From assembly GCA_011391295.1 (NCBI GenBank), contig JAABQT010000043.1, positions 1 to 9,846 of the forward strand: 9,846 nucleotides of DNA, written 5' to 3'. The DNA comes from Betaproteobacteria bacterium (lineage in GTDB: Bacteria; Pseudomonadota; Gammaproteobacteria; Burkholderiales; SG8-39). Each line of letters opens with the position of its first letter. The stretch's first letter is position 1. The notes beneath the pieces were generated by a model that was not told the DNA's origin, made no database searches, and worked only from the letters and a program-made list of their open reading frames with translations. This document shows positions 1 to 6,223 of the stretch, piece by piece. The position numbers and the translations under genes are program-made.

Positions 1-537
1 GATGCTGTAGCTGTTCTGCACCGAGACCACGGGCGCGATGCGCCTCGCCTCGTTCAACTGCGCGACGCTCACGTTCGACAGCCCGAGATGGCGGATCTTG
101 CCGGCCCGTTGCAGTTCCGCCAGCGCCGCGAACGACACGGCAAACGGGACCTTCGGGTCCGGCGCATGCCACTGGTACAGGTCGATGCGCTCGAGCCGCA
201 GGCGCTTGAGGCTGCCCTCGAGCGCGCGCCGCAGGTGCTCGGGACGGCCATCCGGATCCCAGCGCGGGGCACTCGGGCGCACGAGCCCGCCTTTGGTGCC
301 GATGACCAGGTCCTTCGGGTAGGGGCGCAGGGCTTCGGCGATGAGGTTCTCGCTTACTTCGGGACCATAGCTGTCCGCAGTATCGAAGAAGTTGTGCCCG
401 AGCTCGTACGCGCGCCGCAACACTCTGAGTGCATTGGCGCGGTCTCCGGGCGGTCCCCAGATCTGCGGACCGCACACGCGCATGGCGCCGAAGCCGAGGC
501 GGGTGACGGTGAGATCTCCTACCTGGATCGTGCTCAT
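1..537 (-). CDS. Aldo/keto reductase, YdbC-like (partial, C-terminus beyond window)
   Basis: NAD(P)H-dependent oxidoreductase of the aldo/keto reductase superfamily, expected to reduce an aldehyde or ketone in the cytoplasm; the substrate is unknown. The first 179 residues of the (beta/alpha)8 barrel are visible, starting [19 protein letters not shown], and the frame stays open to the window edge. The AKR catalytic tetrad is present: D52 and Y57 (FFDTADSYG), K82 (GTKGG) and H124 (LYQWHAPDP). The conserved GLSNV lies at about 154-158 and VQNSYS near the cut end. The [11 protein letters not shown] stretch resembles E. coli YdbC-type enzymes. The ATG at 537-535 overlaps the MFS stop in an ATGA, and GAGG (546-543) sits 5 nt upstream, so the two genes are almost certainly co-transcribed and translationally coupled. 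Family assignment is firm; substrate and physiological role are not. Confidence 0.93.
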   Translation of the reverse strand, partial: MSTIQVGDLTVTRLGFGAMRVCGPQIWGPPGDRANALRVLRRAYELGHNFFDTADSYGPEVSENLIAEALRPYPKDLVIGTKGGLVRPSAPRWDPDGRPEHLRRALEGSLKRLRLERIDLYQWHAPDPKVPFAVSFAALAELQRAGKIRHLGLSNVSVAQLNEARRIAPVVSVQNSYSI

Positions 538-1703
538 GCCTGCCTCAGCAAGGGCCGCATCGCGAGCAAGCCGCATACCGGCCCGGGCGCGAGCAGCAGA
601 AACAGATACTGTACCGGCATCCACGCCGCCGCCGCGTTCAGCAGCTGGATGCTGAAGATGGTGATGGCGAAGCCGATGCAATTGGCGATGGTGAGCGCGG
701 AGCCGACGAGCTCGCGCGGCGCGTTCGCGGCATTGAGCGCCGAAAACTGGGGCGAATCGCCGACCACCGCCACGCCCCAGAAGAGGAGCAAGGCAAGGAA
801 CACCGGTAGCGGCGCGACGAACAGCAGCGGCGAGAGCACGCAACAGGCACCGGAGGCAGCGAGCTGCGCGACGGCGACGCGCGCGCTGCCCGTGCGCAGC
901 GACACCAGGCCGCCGCCGACGCAGCCCGCCGTGCCCGCGGCGATCACGGCGAAAGCCCACAGCGATATGTTGCCCACGCCCGGGCGCGAGGCGAGCGCCA
1001 GCGGCACGAACGCCCAGAACGCGTACAGCTCCCACATGTGCCCGAAGTAGCCGAAGGCCGAAGCCCGGAACGGCTTCGAGCGGAATACGGCGGCGAGCGC
1101 GCGCGGATCGAACTTGGCCCCCTGCCGCAGGAACGGCCCATCGGGCACCAGCGCGTACATCAGTACCCCGCCCAGGGCGCAGAGCGCGGAAACCCCGACC
1201 AGCACGGTCTCCCACGGCCAGGCCTGGCCCAGGCCCTTGAGCAGGTGCGGGAACGCGGTGCCGAGGACCAGCGCGCCCACCAGCAGGCCGAGCGCGTTGC
1301 CGAGATCCTTCTGGTACCAGCCCGACGCAATCTTCATCCCCACCGGATAGATGCCGGCGAGAAAGAAGCCGGTGGTGAACCGTGTTGCCAGCAGCGCGGC
1401 CAGGCTGCCGTCGGCTGCGATGGCGGCGAGATTGGCGAGCGCACCGGCGAGCGAGCAGGTGAGATAGACGAGGCGCGGGGAATAGCGGTCGGCGAGGGCG
1501 AGGAACGCGAACAGCAGCGTGCCGGCGATGAAGCCGAGCTGTACCGCCGAGGTGACGTAACCGAGCGCCGCGTCGGCGAGGCCCCACTGCCGCTGCAGGT
1601 CGCCCAGCACCGCGTTGCCCGCGAACCAGATCGCCACGCCCGCGAACTGCGCGGCGACGATGACCGGCAGGATGCGGGCGGGCCGTGGCTGAAGGTCGGT
1701 CAC
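534..1703 (-). CDS. MFS transporter, substrate unknown
   Basis: Integral inner-membrane secondary transporter of the major facilitator superfamily, 389 residues, a normal length for a 12-helix MFS protein. Hydrophobic segments run almost throughout, beginning at about residues 11-33. A motif-A-like loop (ADRYSPR, 71-77) follows the second segment, and a glycine-rich stretch at about 112-122 ([11 protein letters not shown]) and a GDSPQF motif at 315-320 are conserved-looking. A charged central loop (about 188-212) separates the two six-helix halves. The start is a GTG at 1703-1701; no convincing Shine-Dalgarno sequence precedes it, so the exact start is uncertain. It overlaps the downstream aldo/keto reductase by 4 bp (ATGA), so the pair may import and reduce, or export, a related carbonyl compound; that pairing is inference. 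Only 26 bp separate it from the divergent sirtuin gene. Confidence 0.92.
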   Translation of the reverse strand: MTDLQPRPARILPVIVAAQFAGVAIWFAGNAVLGDLQRQWGLADAALGYVTSAVQLGFIAGTLLFAFLALADRYSPRLVYLTCSLAGALANLAAIAADGSLAALLATRFTTGFFLAGIYPVGMKIASGWYQKDLGNALGLLVGALVLGTAFPHLLKGLGQAWPWETVLVGVSALCALGGVLMYALVPDGPFLRQGAKFDPRALAAVFRSKPFRASAFGYFGHMWELYAFWAFVPLALASRPGVGNISLWAFAVIAAGTAGCVGGGLVSLRTGSARVAVAQLAASGACCVLSPLLFVAPLPVFLALLLFWGVAVVGDSPQFSALNAANAPRELVGSALTIANCIGFAITIFSIQLLNAAAAWMPVQYLFLLLAPGPVCGLLAMRPLLRQA

Positions 1704-1714
1704 GCGGCTGAGGC

Positions 1715-1720
1715 TATCAT
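1715..1720 (+). promoter_or_regulatory. Possible -10 box of the sirtuin gene
   Basis: TATCAT lies 9 nt before the sirtuin ATG and matches the sigma-70 -10 consensus at four of six positions. No good -35 is visible about 17 nt upstream. If real, transcription would begin only 2-4 nt before the ATG, giving a leaderless or near-leaderless mRNA, consistent with the absence of a Shine-Dalgarno sequence. The call rests on position and a short match only. Confidence 0.3.
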
Positions 1721-1729
1721 TGGCCCTGC

Positions 1730-2479
1730 ATGACGACCAAGCACGAGATCGCGCGCGCGTGGATCGGTACCGCCGAGCGCGTCGTGGTCCTCACTGGCGC
1801 CGGCATTTCCACCGATTCGGGCATCCCCGATTTTCGCGGGCCGCAGGGGGTGTGGACGAAGAACCCCAAGGCGGAGAAGCTTTCCGACATCCGCTACTAC
1901 ATGGGCGACCCGGAGGTGCGGCGCCTGTCCTGGCAGAGCCGGCTCGAGCACAGCGCCTGGCGCGCGCAGCCCAACGCCGGGCACCGCGCCCTGGTCGACC
2001 TGGAAAAGCGCGGCCGGCTGCACGCGCTCATCACGCAGAACATCGACGAGCTGCACCAGATCGCGGGCAACTCGCGGGAGAAGGTGATCGAGGTGCACGG
2101 CACCATGCGCCAGGTGGTGTGCATGAGCTGCGACGAGCGCGCGCCGATGGAAAAGGCGCTGGCGCGCGTGCGCGCCGGCGAACAAGACCCGCCGTGCCGC
2201 AGCTGCGGCGGGATCCTGAAGAGCGCCACCATCTCCTTCGGCCAGCAGCTGGTGCCCGAGGTCATCGACCGTGCCATGCAGGCGTCGGCCGAGGCCGACC
2301 TGTTCCTGTCGGTGGGCACCAGCCTGCAGGTCTACCCGATCGCGGGTGCGGTGCAGATTGCCAAGCGCGCCGGCGCGCGCCTGGTGATCGTGAACGCCGA
2401 CCCGACGCCGTTCGACGACCTGGCCGAGGCGGTTTTCAACGAGTCGATCAGCCAGGTGCTGCCGAAGCTGCTGGCCTAG
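1730..2479 (+). CDS. NAD-dependent protein deacylase (sirtuin, Sir2/CobB family)
   Basis: Removes acyl groups from lysine side chains using NAD+, releasing nicotinamide and O-acyl-ADP-ribose; cytoplasmic. It has 249 residues, a compact bacterial sirtuin. The Rossmann NAD motifs are GAGIS (23-27) and GIPDFRG (31-37), then TQNID (102-106), the catalytic H123 (HGT), and a four-cysteine zinc site C131-x2-C134 and C156-x2-C159. SFGQ (169-172), GTSLQVYP and VNADPTP close the fold. Oddities: the usual glycine after TQNID is E107. The position of the Tyr in the desuccinylase Y-x2-R pair of CobB and SIRT5 appears to be W68, with R71 kept, so a pure succinyl/malonyl preference is not predicted. No Shine-Dalgarno sequence precedes the ATG. 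Its TAG stop shares a CTAG with the stop of the convergent SDR gene. Confidence 0.96.
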   Translation: MTTKHEIARAWIGTAERVVVLTGAGISTDSGIPDFRGPQGVWTKNPKAEKLSDIRYYMGDPEVRRLSWQSRLEHSAWRAQPNAGHRALVDLEKRGRLHALITQNIDELHQIAGNSREKVIEVHGTMRQVVCMSCDERAPMEKALARVRAGEQDPPCRSCGGILKSATISFGQQLVPEVIDRAMQASAEADLFLSVGTSLQVYPIAGAVQIAKRAGARLVIVNADPTPFDDLAEAVFNESISQVLPKLLA

Positions 2480-3228
2480 CCGCGACCGACGAACGGCATC
2501 TTGGTCGCCATCACCGTCATGGTGAGGACGTTCGATTCGAGCGGCAGGCCCGCCATGTAGACCACCGCGTCGGCGACATGCTGCACATCCATGCGCGGCT
2601 CGACCATCGAGGTGCCGTTGGGTTGCGCCACGCCTTTGAGCATGCGCTCGGTCATGGGCGTGGCGGCATTGCCGATGTCGATCTGGCAGCCGCAGATGTC
2701 GTGCGCGCGGCCATCCAGCGCGATGCATTTGGTCAGGCCGGTGACCGCGTGCTTGGTCGAGGTGTAGGCCACCGAAAATGGCCGCGGCGCGTGTGCCGAG
2801 ATGGAGCCGTTGTTGATGATGCGCCCGCCTTGGGGCTTCTGGCTCTTGAACGCGCGGAAGGCCTCCTGCACGCACAGGAACATGCCGTTCAGGTTGACGT
2901 CCACCACTTCCTTCCATTTTTCGTAGGGCAGCTCGTCCATCGGCACAGGCGGCGCGCCCATGCCGGCGTTGTTGAACAGCAGATCGAGGCGCCCGAATTT
3001 CTCCTTCGTCTTCGCGAACAGGTTTTTCACGGATTCGGGCTTGCTCACGTCGGCTACCACGGCGAGTGCCTTGTCGGCGCCGCACTCGGCGACGATCTTC
3101 TCCAGCAGATCTGCACGGCGCGCGGCGAAGGCGACTTTCCAACCCGCCTTCACCAGCGCCATGCCGGCGGCCTGGCCGATGCCGGTGGAGGCGCCGGTGA
3201 CGATCGCGACTTTGTTCTGGGCTGCCAT
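2476..3228 (-). CDS. SDR-family NAD(P)-dependent oxidoreductase
   Basis: Classical short-chain dehydrogenase/reductase of 250 residues, a cytoplasmic Rossmann-fold enzyme interconverting an alcohol and a ketone or a related substrate. The cofactor loop is TGASTGIG (11-18). R37 and R38 after the second strand suggest NADP(H) over NAD(H). NNAG is at 86-89, and the catalytic tetrad is N112, S142, Y155 and K159 (YTSTK). The C-terminal substrate-binding part (about 185-250) gives no specific clue to substrate. The start is well supported: GGAG lies 8 nt before the ATG. Its start faces the divergent GNAT gene across 15 bp, and its 3' end overlaps the sirtuin stop by 4 bp. Family certain, substrate unknown. 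Confidence 0.96.
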   Translation of the reverse strand: MAAQNKVAIVTGASTGIGQAAGMALVKAGWKVAFAARRADLLEKIVAECGADKALAVVADVSKPESVKNLFAKTKEKFGRLDLLFNNAGMGAPPVPMDELPYEKWKEVVDVNLNGMFLCVQEAFRAFKSQKPQGGRIINNGSISAHAPRPFSVAYTSTKHAVTGLTKCIALDGRAHDICGCQIDIGNAATPMTERMLKGVAQPNGTSMVEPRMDVQHVADAVVYMAGLPLESNVLTMTVMATKMPFVGRG

Positions 3229-3236
3229 GCTAATTT
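3228..3236 (+). promoter_or_regulatory. Possible extended -10 element of the GNAT gene
   Basis: TGC followed by TAATTT (3231-3236) resembles an extended -10 element, with TGn and the key T1, A2 and T6 of the hexamer. It ends 7 nt before the GNAT ATG at 3244, which would put the transcription start at or next to the start codon. There is no Shine-Dalgarno sequence before that ATG. Short-motif evidence only. Confidence 0.3.
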
Positions 3237-3243
3237 CTCCCCT

Positions 3244-3753
3244 ATGGTGAAGCGGGCGATGCTACCGCAAGTCCGGTTGCGCAAACACCGTCCGGGCGAC
3301 CTGGGGTGGGTGGTGCAGCGCCATGGCGAGCTGTACTGGGAAGAGTACGGCTACGACGGGCGCTTCGAGGCGCTGGTGGCAGGGATCGTGGCGCGGTTCG
3401 CGGAGAAGTTGGACACGCGGCGCGAGCGCTGTTGGATCGCGGAGCGCGGGGGTGAGCGGCTGGGCGCGGTGCTTCTGGTGAAACAGTCCGAGCGGGTGGC
3501 GAAGCTTCGTCTCCTGATAGTCGAGCCCACGGCGAGGGGGCTCGGCATAGGCAGACGCCTCGTGGGCGCGTGTGTCAATTTCGCCCGCGCGGCCGGATAT
3601 GGCAAGGTGGTGCTCTGGACGCAGAGCGAACTCGAGGCCGCGCGGGCGATCTATGTAAAGGCGGGCTTCCGGTTGGTGCGACGCGAGCCGCACCGCAGTT
3701 TCGGCAAGCGGCTGGTCGGGGAATACTGGGAGCTAGACCTTGAGCGCCGCTAA
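3244..3753 (+). CDS. GNAT-family N-acetyltransferase (stand-alone domain of the MarR-GNAT type)
   Basis: Acetyl-CoA-dependent N-acetyltransferase of 169 residues; acceptor unknown, cytoplasmic. The acetyl-CoA pyrophosphate loop is R98-G-L-G-I-G103, preceded by the beta-4 strand ([10 protein letters not shown], 86-95) and followed by the IYVKAGFR segment and the C-terminal GEYWELDL. The opening [16 protein letters not shown] (13-28) and the E-E-Y-G stretch at 33-36 are, from memory of the family, typical of the acetyltransferase half of MarR-GNAT fusion regulators. Here no helix-turn-helix domain precedes it; the upstream sequence codes for the SDR on the other strand. ATG 3244 is chosen as the first in-frame start; ATG 3259 is an alternative that would still keep the whole domain. 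The 3' end overlaps the convergent 81-residue gene by 21 bp. Confidence 0.9.
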   Translation: MVKRAMLPQVRLRKHRPGDLGWVVQRHGELYWEEYGYDGRFEALVAGIVARFAEKLDTRRERCWIAERGGERLGAVLLVKQSERVAKLRLLIVEPTARGLGIGRRLVGACVNFARAAGYGKVVLWTQSELEAARAIYVKAGFRLVRREPHRSFGKRLVGEYWELDLERR

Positions 3754-3978
3754 CAGCGCGCCGATTTCTGCTTCGATCGACGGTTGGGCCGGGAACTCGC
3801 GCTGCGCCGCCCGGTACCAGTAGCGCGCATTCGACACGTCGCCCTCCATCAGGTGCACGATGCCGTGCGCCCAGCAGGCGAGCGGCGATTCCTCGTCGCG
3901 CTGCACAATCCGGTGCGCGGCTTCCCAGTCGCCCTGGCGCAGCAAAGCGAGCGCCTTGGAGAGATCGTTCTTTTTCAT
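3733..3978 (-). CDS. Small conserved-looking helical protein, TPR-like, 81 residues
   Basis: A short soluble protein, beginning MKKNDLSKALALLRQGDWEAA and ending [11 protein letters not shown]. It is almost entirely helix-forming, with two helix-turn-helix units resembling a pair of tetratricopeptide-type repeats: LLRQGDWEAAHRIVQ (about 13-27) and LMEGDVSNARYWYRAAQ (about 43-59). This suggests a protein-binding role rather than an enzyme. No signal peptide, membrane segment or catalytic motif is visible. Its ATG at 3978-3976 overlaps the VOC gene's TGA in an ATGA, and no Shine-Dalgarno sequence precedes it (the upstream bases are C-rich), so translation probably depends on coupling to the VOC gene. 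A longer open frame continues upstream to 4164, but it only shadows the VOC gene out of frame. Function unknown. Confidence 0.8.
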   Translation of the reverse strand: MKKNDLSKALALLRQGDWEAAHRIVQRDEESPLACWAHGIVHLMEGDVSNARYWYRAAQREFPAQPSIEAEIGALLAALKV

Positions 3979-4397
3979 GCCGGGGGCGGCTGTCCGTCCG
4001 AGGGGCCCTTGAGCTCGACCGTGTTGCCCTCGGGGTCGGCCACGTAAATCGAGACGCCGTTGCCCTCGGCGCCGTAGCGGCGGCGGATGTCCCCGACTTC
4101 GACGCCGTGGCGCTCGAGGTGCGCGACGATCGCGTCCTGGTCGAACGGTTCGACGCGCAGGCACAGGTGGTCCAGGTTGCGGCCCTCGCGGCCGGGCGCG
4201 GCGCCGCCTGCCTTGCCGAGCTTCCCGTCGACGCTGATGAGGTCGATCATCGAGGCGCCGACCTTGAGGTGCGACATGCCGTACTCTGGCCGGTAGGCGA
4301 CGTGCGTCGCCCCCAGCACGTCGCAGTAGAAGCGGCGCATGGCGTCGATGTCGCGTACCCGCAGGACGACGTGGTCGATATCACGGATCGATATCAT
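3975..4397 (-). CDS. VOC-family (glyoxalase/bleomycin resistance/dioxygenase fold) protein
   Basis: A 140-residue vicinal-oxygen-chelate metalloprotein with the two beta-alpha-beta3 modules of the glyoxalase fold. First module: DHVVLRVRDIDAMRRFYCDVLG (starting at residue 8), with H9 as the first metal ligand and D52 (MIDLIS) at the position of the second. Second module: H77 (NLDHLCLRV) and E128 (GNTVELKG) as the remaining ligands. The pattern H/D/H/E resembles glyoxalase I and related lyases or dioxygenases, so the protein is probably a metal-dependent enzyme rather than a resistance protein that has lost its metal. The substrate cannot be told. The ATG lacks a Shine-Dalgarno sequence; a TATATT hexamer lies 8 nt upstream. 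It is the first gene of a two-gene unit with the 81-residue protein and is divergent from the selenoprotein gene. Confidence 0.92.
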   Translation of the reverse strand: MISIRDIDHVVLRVRDIDAMRRFYCDVLGATHVAYRPEYGMSHLKVGASMIDLISVDGKLGKAGGAAPGREGRNLDHLCLRVEPFDQDAIVAHLERHGVEVGDIRRRYGAEGNGVSIYVADPEGNTVELKGPSDGQPPPA

Positions 4398-4405
4398 GGC
4401 CCGTT

Positions 4406-4436
4406 AATATAGCGCGGTGGGGAAGACCGAATTCAA
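4406..4436 (-). promoter_or_regulatory. Possible promoter of the VOC/81-residue unit
   Basis: On the minus strand TTGAAT (4436-4431) and TATATT (4411-4406) are separated by 19 nt. Each matches the sigma-70 consensus at four or more positions, though the spacer is longer than the optimal 17. TATATT lies 8 nt before the VOC start codon, so the mRNA would be leaderless or nearly so. The same AT-rich patch in this high-GC window could also serve the divergent plus-strand gene. Confidence 0.35.
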
Positions 4437-4437
4437 C

Positions 4438-4442
4438 AGGAG
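4438..4442 (+). promoter_or_regulatory. Ribosome binding site fixing the AhpD-like start
   Basis: AGGAG is placed 6 nt before ATG 4449, near-ideal spacing. A second in-frame ATG at 4455 would have a 12-nt spacing, so 4449 is preferred. Confidence 0.8.
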
Positions 4443-4448
4443 CCAGAC

Positions 4449-5522
4449 ATGAGAATGGGCCTTACGGAATCGCATGAGCGAGCCTGGGCGGCGATCGCTG
4501 CGCCGGGCACCTGGCTCACGGGCGCGCAGCGCGTCGCCGTAGCCGCCGAGATCCGCCACGCGCGGAACTGCCCGCAGTGCGCGCGTCTCAAGGCGGCGCT
4601 CTCGCCGGAGATTCCAGGCGAGCACCACACGCTCGGTGCGCTCGACGCAGCCGAAATCGCGCTCATCCACCGCGTGGTGAGCGATCCCGGGCGGCTGACC
4701 GAGGCGTGGACGCAATCGGTCCTCGCCAAAGGCCTCACCGAGGCAGAGTATGTAGAGATCGTCGGCATCGTCGCCATGGTGATGATGATCGACACCTTCC
4801 ACCGCGCGCTCGGCCAGCCGGAGCAGTCGCTGCCGGCGCCGCAGCCGGGCGAGCCGACATGCTACACACCGCCGGGCGCGAAGCAGCAGGCGGCGTGGCT
4901 GCCGTTGGTGGAGCCGGAGGACGCGGTGCCCGCCGACGGGCCGCTCTATCCCCATCCACGCGTGGGCTACATCTACCGCGCGCTGTCGCTTGTGCCGCAG
5001 GCGGTGCGCGACTACTGGGCGCTCGCCTGCGAGCACTACCTGCCGAGCGAGGTGATCTACAAGTTCGGCGAATCGATCCGGGCGATCACCCGGCCGCAGA
5101 CGGAGTTGCTCGCGGCGCGCGTCTCGGCGCTGCACCAGTGCGCCTATTGAACCACCGCTCATTCGTACATGCTCCGTGAGAGCATGCAGGCGGGTGGCAA
5201 GCAGGTGGACGTGGCCGGCGTGACGCAGGGGTTCGACGAGGATGTCGACATCCCGCATGCGGCGGCGTTGGTCGGGTTTGCCGACGCGGTGGCGGCGCGC
5301 GATGACGGGCGCACCGCGACGGCGCGCGAGGCGCTGCGCAAGACGCTGGGCGAGGAGGGGCTGGTCGACGCCGCGGCGGTCGTCGGCGCCTTTCACGGCT
5401 TCGTGCGCATCGCGGACGCCATCGGCATTCCGTACACCACAGCGGCGCAGGGGCGCGATGCGCCCGAAATCCGCAGCCGCGCCGGCGTCAACGATTTTCC
5501 GCGCGTGCGGCACCCGGGCTGA
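4449..5522 (+). CDS. Tandem AhpD-like (carboxymuconolactone decarboxylase-fold) protein, probable selenoprotein with CxxU motif
   Basis: Predicted peroxidase or thiol-redox protein of 357 residues, provided the in-frame TGA at 5148-5150 is read as selenocysteine 234. The two conventional ORFs (233 and 117 residues) are in the same frame and joined only by this TGA. The C-terminal domain (about 165-325) carries E219, C231, Sec234 and H238. This is the spacing of E118, C130, C133 and H137 in AhpD of Mycobacterium tuberculosis, where C133 is the peroxidatic cysteine. The helices after the TGA (PHAAALVGFADAVAARDDG and following) complete the same fold. The N-terminal domain (about 10-130) looks like a second, degenerate copy, with C41-P-Q-C44 but V29 and K48 where the Glu and His should be. 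AGGAG 6 nt upstream supports ATG 4449. A SECIS-like hairpin follows the TGA. Alternatives: a nonsense pseudogene, or two separate ORFs; both fit less well. The normal stop is TGA at 5520-5522, directly abutting the GST stop. Confidence 0.82.
5148..5150 (+). other. In-frame TGA, probable selenocysteine codon (Sec234)
   Basis: TGA stands where AhpD-type redox motifs have the second, peroxide-attacking cysteine (C-x2-C). It follows TGC-GCC-TAT (C231-A-Y) and precedes ACC-ACC-GCT-CAT (T-T-A-H238). Coding potential and family resemblance continue in the same frame for 123 codons after it. A Cys codon TGC would become TGA by one base change. Confidence 0.82.
5168..5186 (+). promoter_or_regulatory. 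Putative bacterial SECIS hairpin
   Basis: Seven consecutive Watson-Crick pairs (CATGCTC at 5168-5174 with GAGCATG at 5180-5186) close a 5-nt loop, CGTGA. The stem begins 17 nt after the TGA and the loop 24 nt after it, within the range known for bacterial SECIS elements. The loop has G at its second position followed by U; the family rule is a G among the first two loop bases, and the E. coli fdhF loop also has a G-U recognised by SelB. A bulged U in the 5' arm, present in fdhF, is not evident here. The hairpin lies inside the coding sequence, as bacterial SECIS elements do. Confidence 0.72.
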
Positions 5523-6143
5523 CTACTCCCGCAGCTTGCGCGCCTCCTTCGCCATCGGCCGGTTCACGCTCGCATCGAGCCAGTCCTTGAACTTCGGGAA
5601 CTTCTCGAGCAGCGGGAACTTGTTGAACCACATGGCGTAGGAAACGCTCGCCACCATGAAGTCGGCCATGCCCCAGTCATTGCCGCTGAAGAACTTGTTC
5701 CTGGCCAGGCAGTCCTCCATCACCTTCATCTTCGGCAGCATCTGCTGCTCCGCTTCGTCCGCAAGCTTGGCGTTTCTCTGCTCAGGCGGCAGCATATGGC
5801 GGTGGCGCTGGAGCGTGATCATCGGCGGCTCCACGTCGTTCGCTACATAGAACGCCCACTGCAGCATGCGCGCCTTGCCGGCCGCGTCCTTCGGCCACAG
5901 CGGGCTCCGGTACTTTTCGGCGAGGTACAGGTTGATCGCCGCCGATTCCCACATCACCAGGCCGTCGTCATCGATGGTCGGCACGCGCTGGTTGGGGTTG
6001 AGTGCCGTATACCAGGGCTCCTTGCAGGTCGCGCCCTCGACGTTGATGGTCACGTTCTGGTGCTCGTAGGGGATGTTCGATTCCTTGCACAGCCACGCCA
6101 CGCGGAACGCGCGCGAGCGGTACTGGCCGTAGAGCTTCAGCAT
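5523..6143 (-). CDS. Glutathione S-transferase family protein
   Basis: Cytosolic GST-fold protein of 206 residues, likely conjugating glutathione to an electrophile or using it in reduction or isomerisation. The N-terminal thioredoxin-like domain (about 1-77) begins MLKLYGQYRSRAFRVAWL. Possible glutathione-activating residues are Y8 or S10, but the class is not clear. The cis-proline V54-P55 (RVPTI) and the glutathione-binding E66-S67 (MWESAAINLYLAEKY) are present. The C-terminal all-helical domain contains the GNDWGMADF segment typical of the folding N-cap. ATG 6143 is chosen over the upstream in-frame ATG at 6176 because GGAG lies 5 nt before it and the protein then begins directly at the first beta strand. 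The gene is divergent from the cupin/monooxygenase operon across 80 bp, suggesting a shared aromatic-compound context (inference). Confidence 0.95.
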   Translation of the reverse strand: MLKLYGQYRSRAFRVAWLCKESNIPYEHQNVTINVEGATCKEPWYTALNPNQRVPTIDDDGLVMWESAAINLYLAEKYRSPLWPKDAAGKARMLQWAFYVANDVEPPMITLQRHRHMLPPEQRNAKLADEAEQQMLPKMKVMEDCLARNKFFSGNDWGMADFMVASVSYAMWFNKFPLLEKFPKFKDWLDASVNRPMAKEARKLRE

Positions 6144-6163
6144 GTCTTCTCCCGGTGGATTGA

Positions 6164-6192
6164 TTGACAAAGCCATTGTGCGAAGGGAGACT
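6164..6192 (+). promoter_or_regulatory. Candidate sigma-70-type promoter of the cupin/hpaB-like operon
   Basis: A perfect TTGACA -35 hexamer (6164-6169) is followed after 17 nt by GAGACT (6187-6192), which keeps only A2, A4 and T6 of the -10 consensus. A strong -35 with a poor -10 would fit an activated promoter. It lies in the 80-bp divergent region between the GST and the cupin gene, 31 nt before the cupin start. Confidence 0.4.
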
Positions 6193-6202
6193 CCCCCGAG
6201 TC
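6185..6202. repeat. Overlapping inverted repeats, possible operator
   Basis: Two short perfect inverted repeats overlap. GGGAG-A-CTCCC occupies 6185-6195, and GACTC-CCCC-GAGTC occupies 6189-6202. They cover the proposed -10 region and the likely transcription start of the cupin operon, where a repressor could bind. No regulator gene is in the window, and such short repeats can arise by chance in GC-rich DNA. Confidence 0.3.
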
Positions 6203-6223
6203 AACGCATGTTCGAGGCGAGAC

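Noticed and set aside
88..1050. A 320-residue plus-strand open frame over the aldo/keto reductase and MFS genes
   Set aside because: It is an antisense shadow. The minus strand codes for two well-recognised proteins with an ATGA junction.
1720..3753. A 677-residue plus-strand open frame across the sirtuin, SDR and GNAT genes
   Set aside because: Only its last 169 codons (from 3244) look like protein, namely the GNAT domain. The rest is out of frame with the sirtuin and antisense to the SDR, an effect of high GC content.
4404..5513. A 369-residue open frame on the minus strand covering the whole AhpD-like gene
   Set aside because: It is uninterrupted, unlike the sense strand, so a gene caller might prefer it. 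But its translation is rich in Arg, His, Ala and Leu with no recognisable domain, whereas the sense strand has a strong ribosome site and AhpD motifs on both sides of the TGA.
5169..5522. A separate 117-residue gene starting at ATG 5169
   Set aside because: There is no ribosome site before it, and it is in the same frame as the upstream ORF with only six sense codons between the TGA and this ATG. It contains the second half of an AhpD-like domain whose catalytic His lies before the ATG.
4449..5522. The AhpD-like locus as a nonsense pseudogene
   Set aside because: Apart from the one TGA there is no frameshift or other stop over 358 codons. The TGA is at the one residue where Sec is chemically expected, and a SECIS-like hairpin follows. 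It cannot be fully excluded without the rest of the genome.
6144..6176. An 11-residue N-terminal extension of the GST
   Set aside because: The ATG at 6143 has GGAG 5 nt upstream and begins directly at the first strand of the thioredoxin-like domain. The extension adds no domain sequence and would include the ribosome site itself.
6164..6223. A 20-residue N-terminal extension of the cupin
   Set aside because: It would begin inside the TTGACA element and lacks a ribosome site. ATG 6224 has GAGG at good spacing and starts at a sensible domain boundary.
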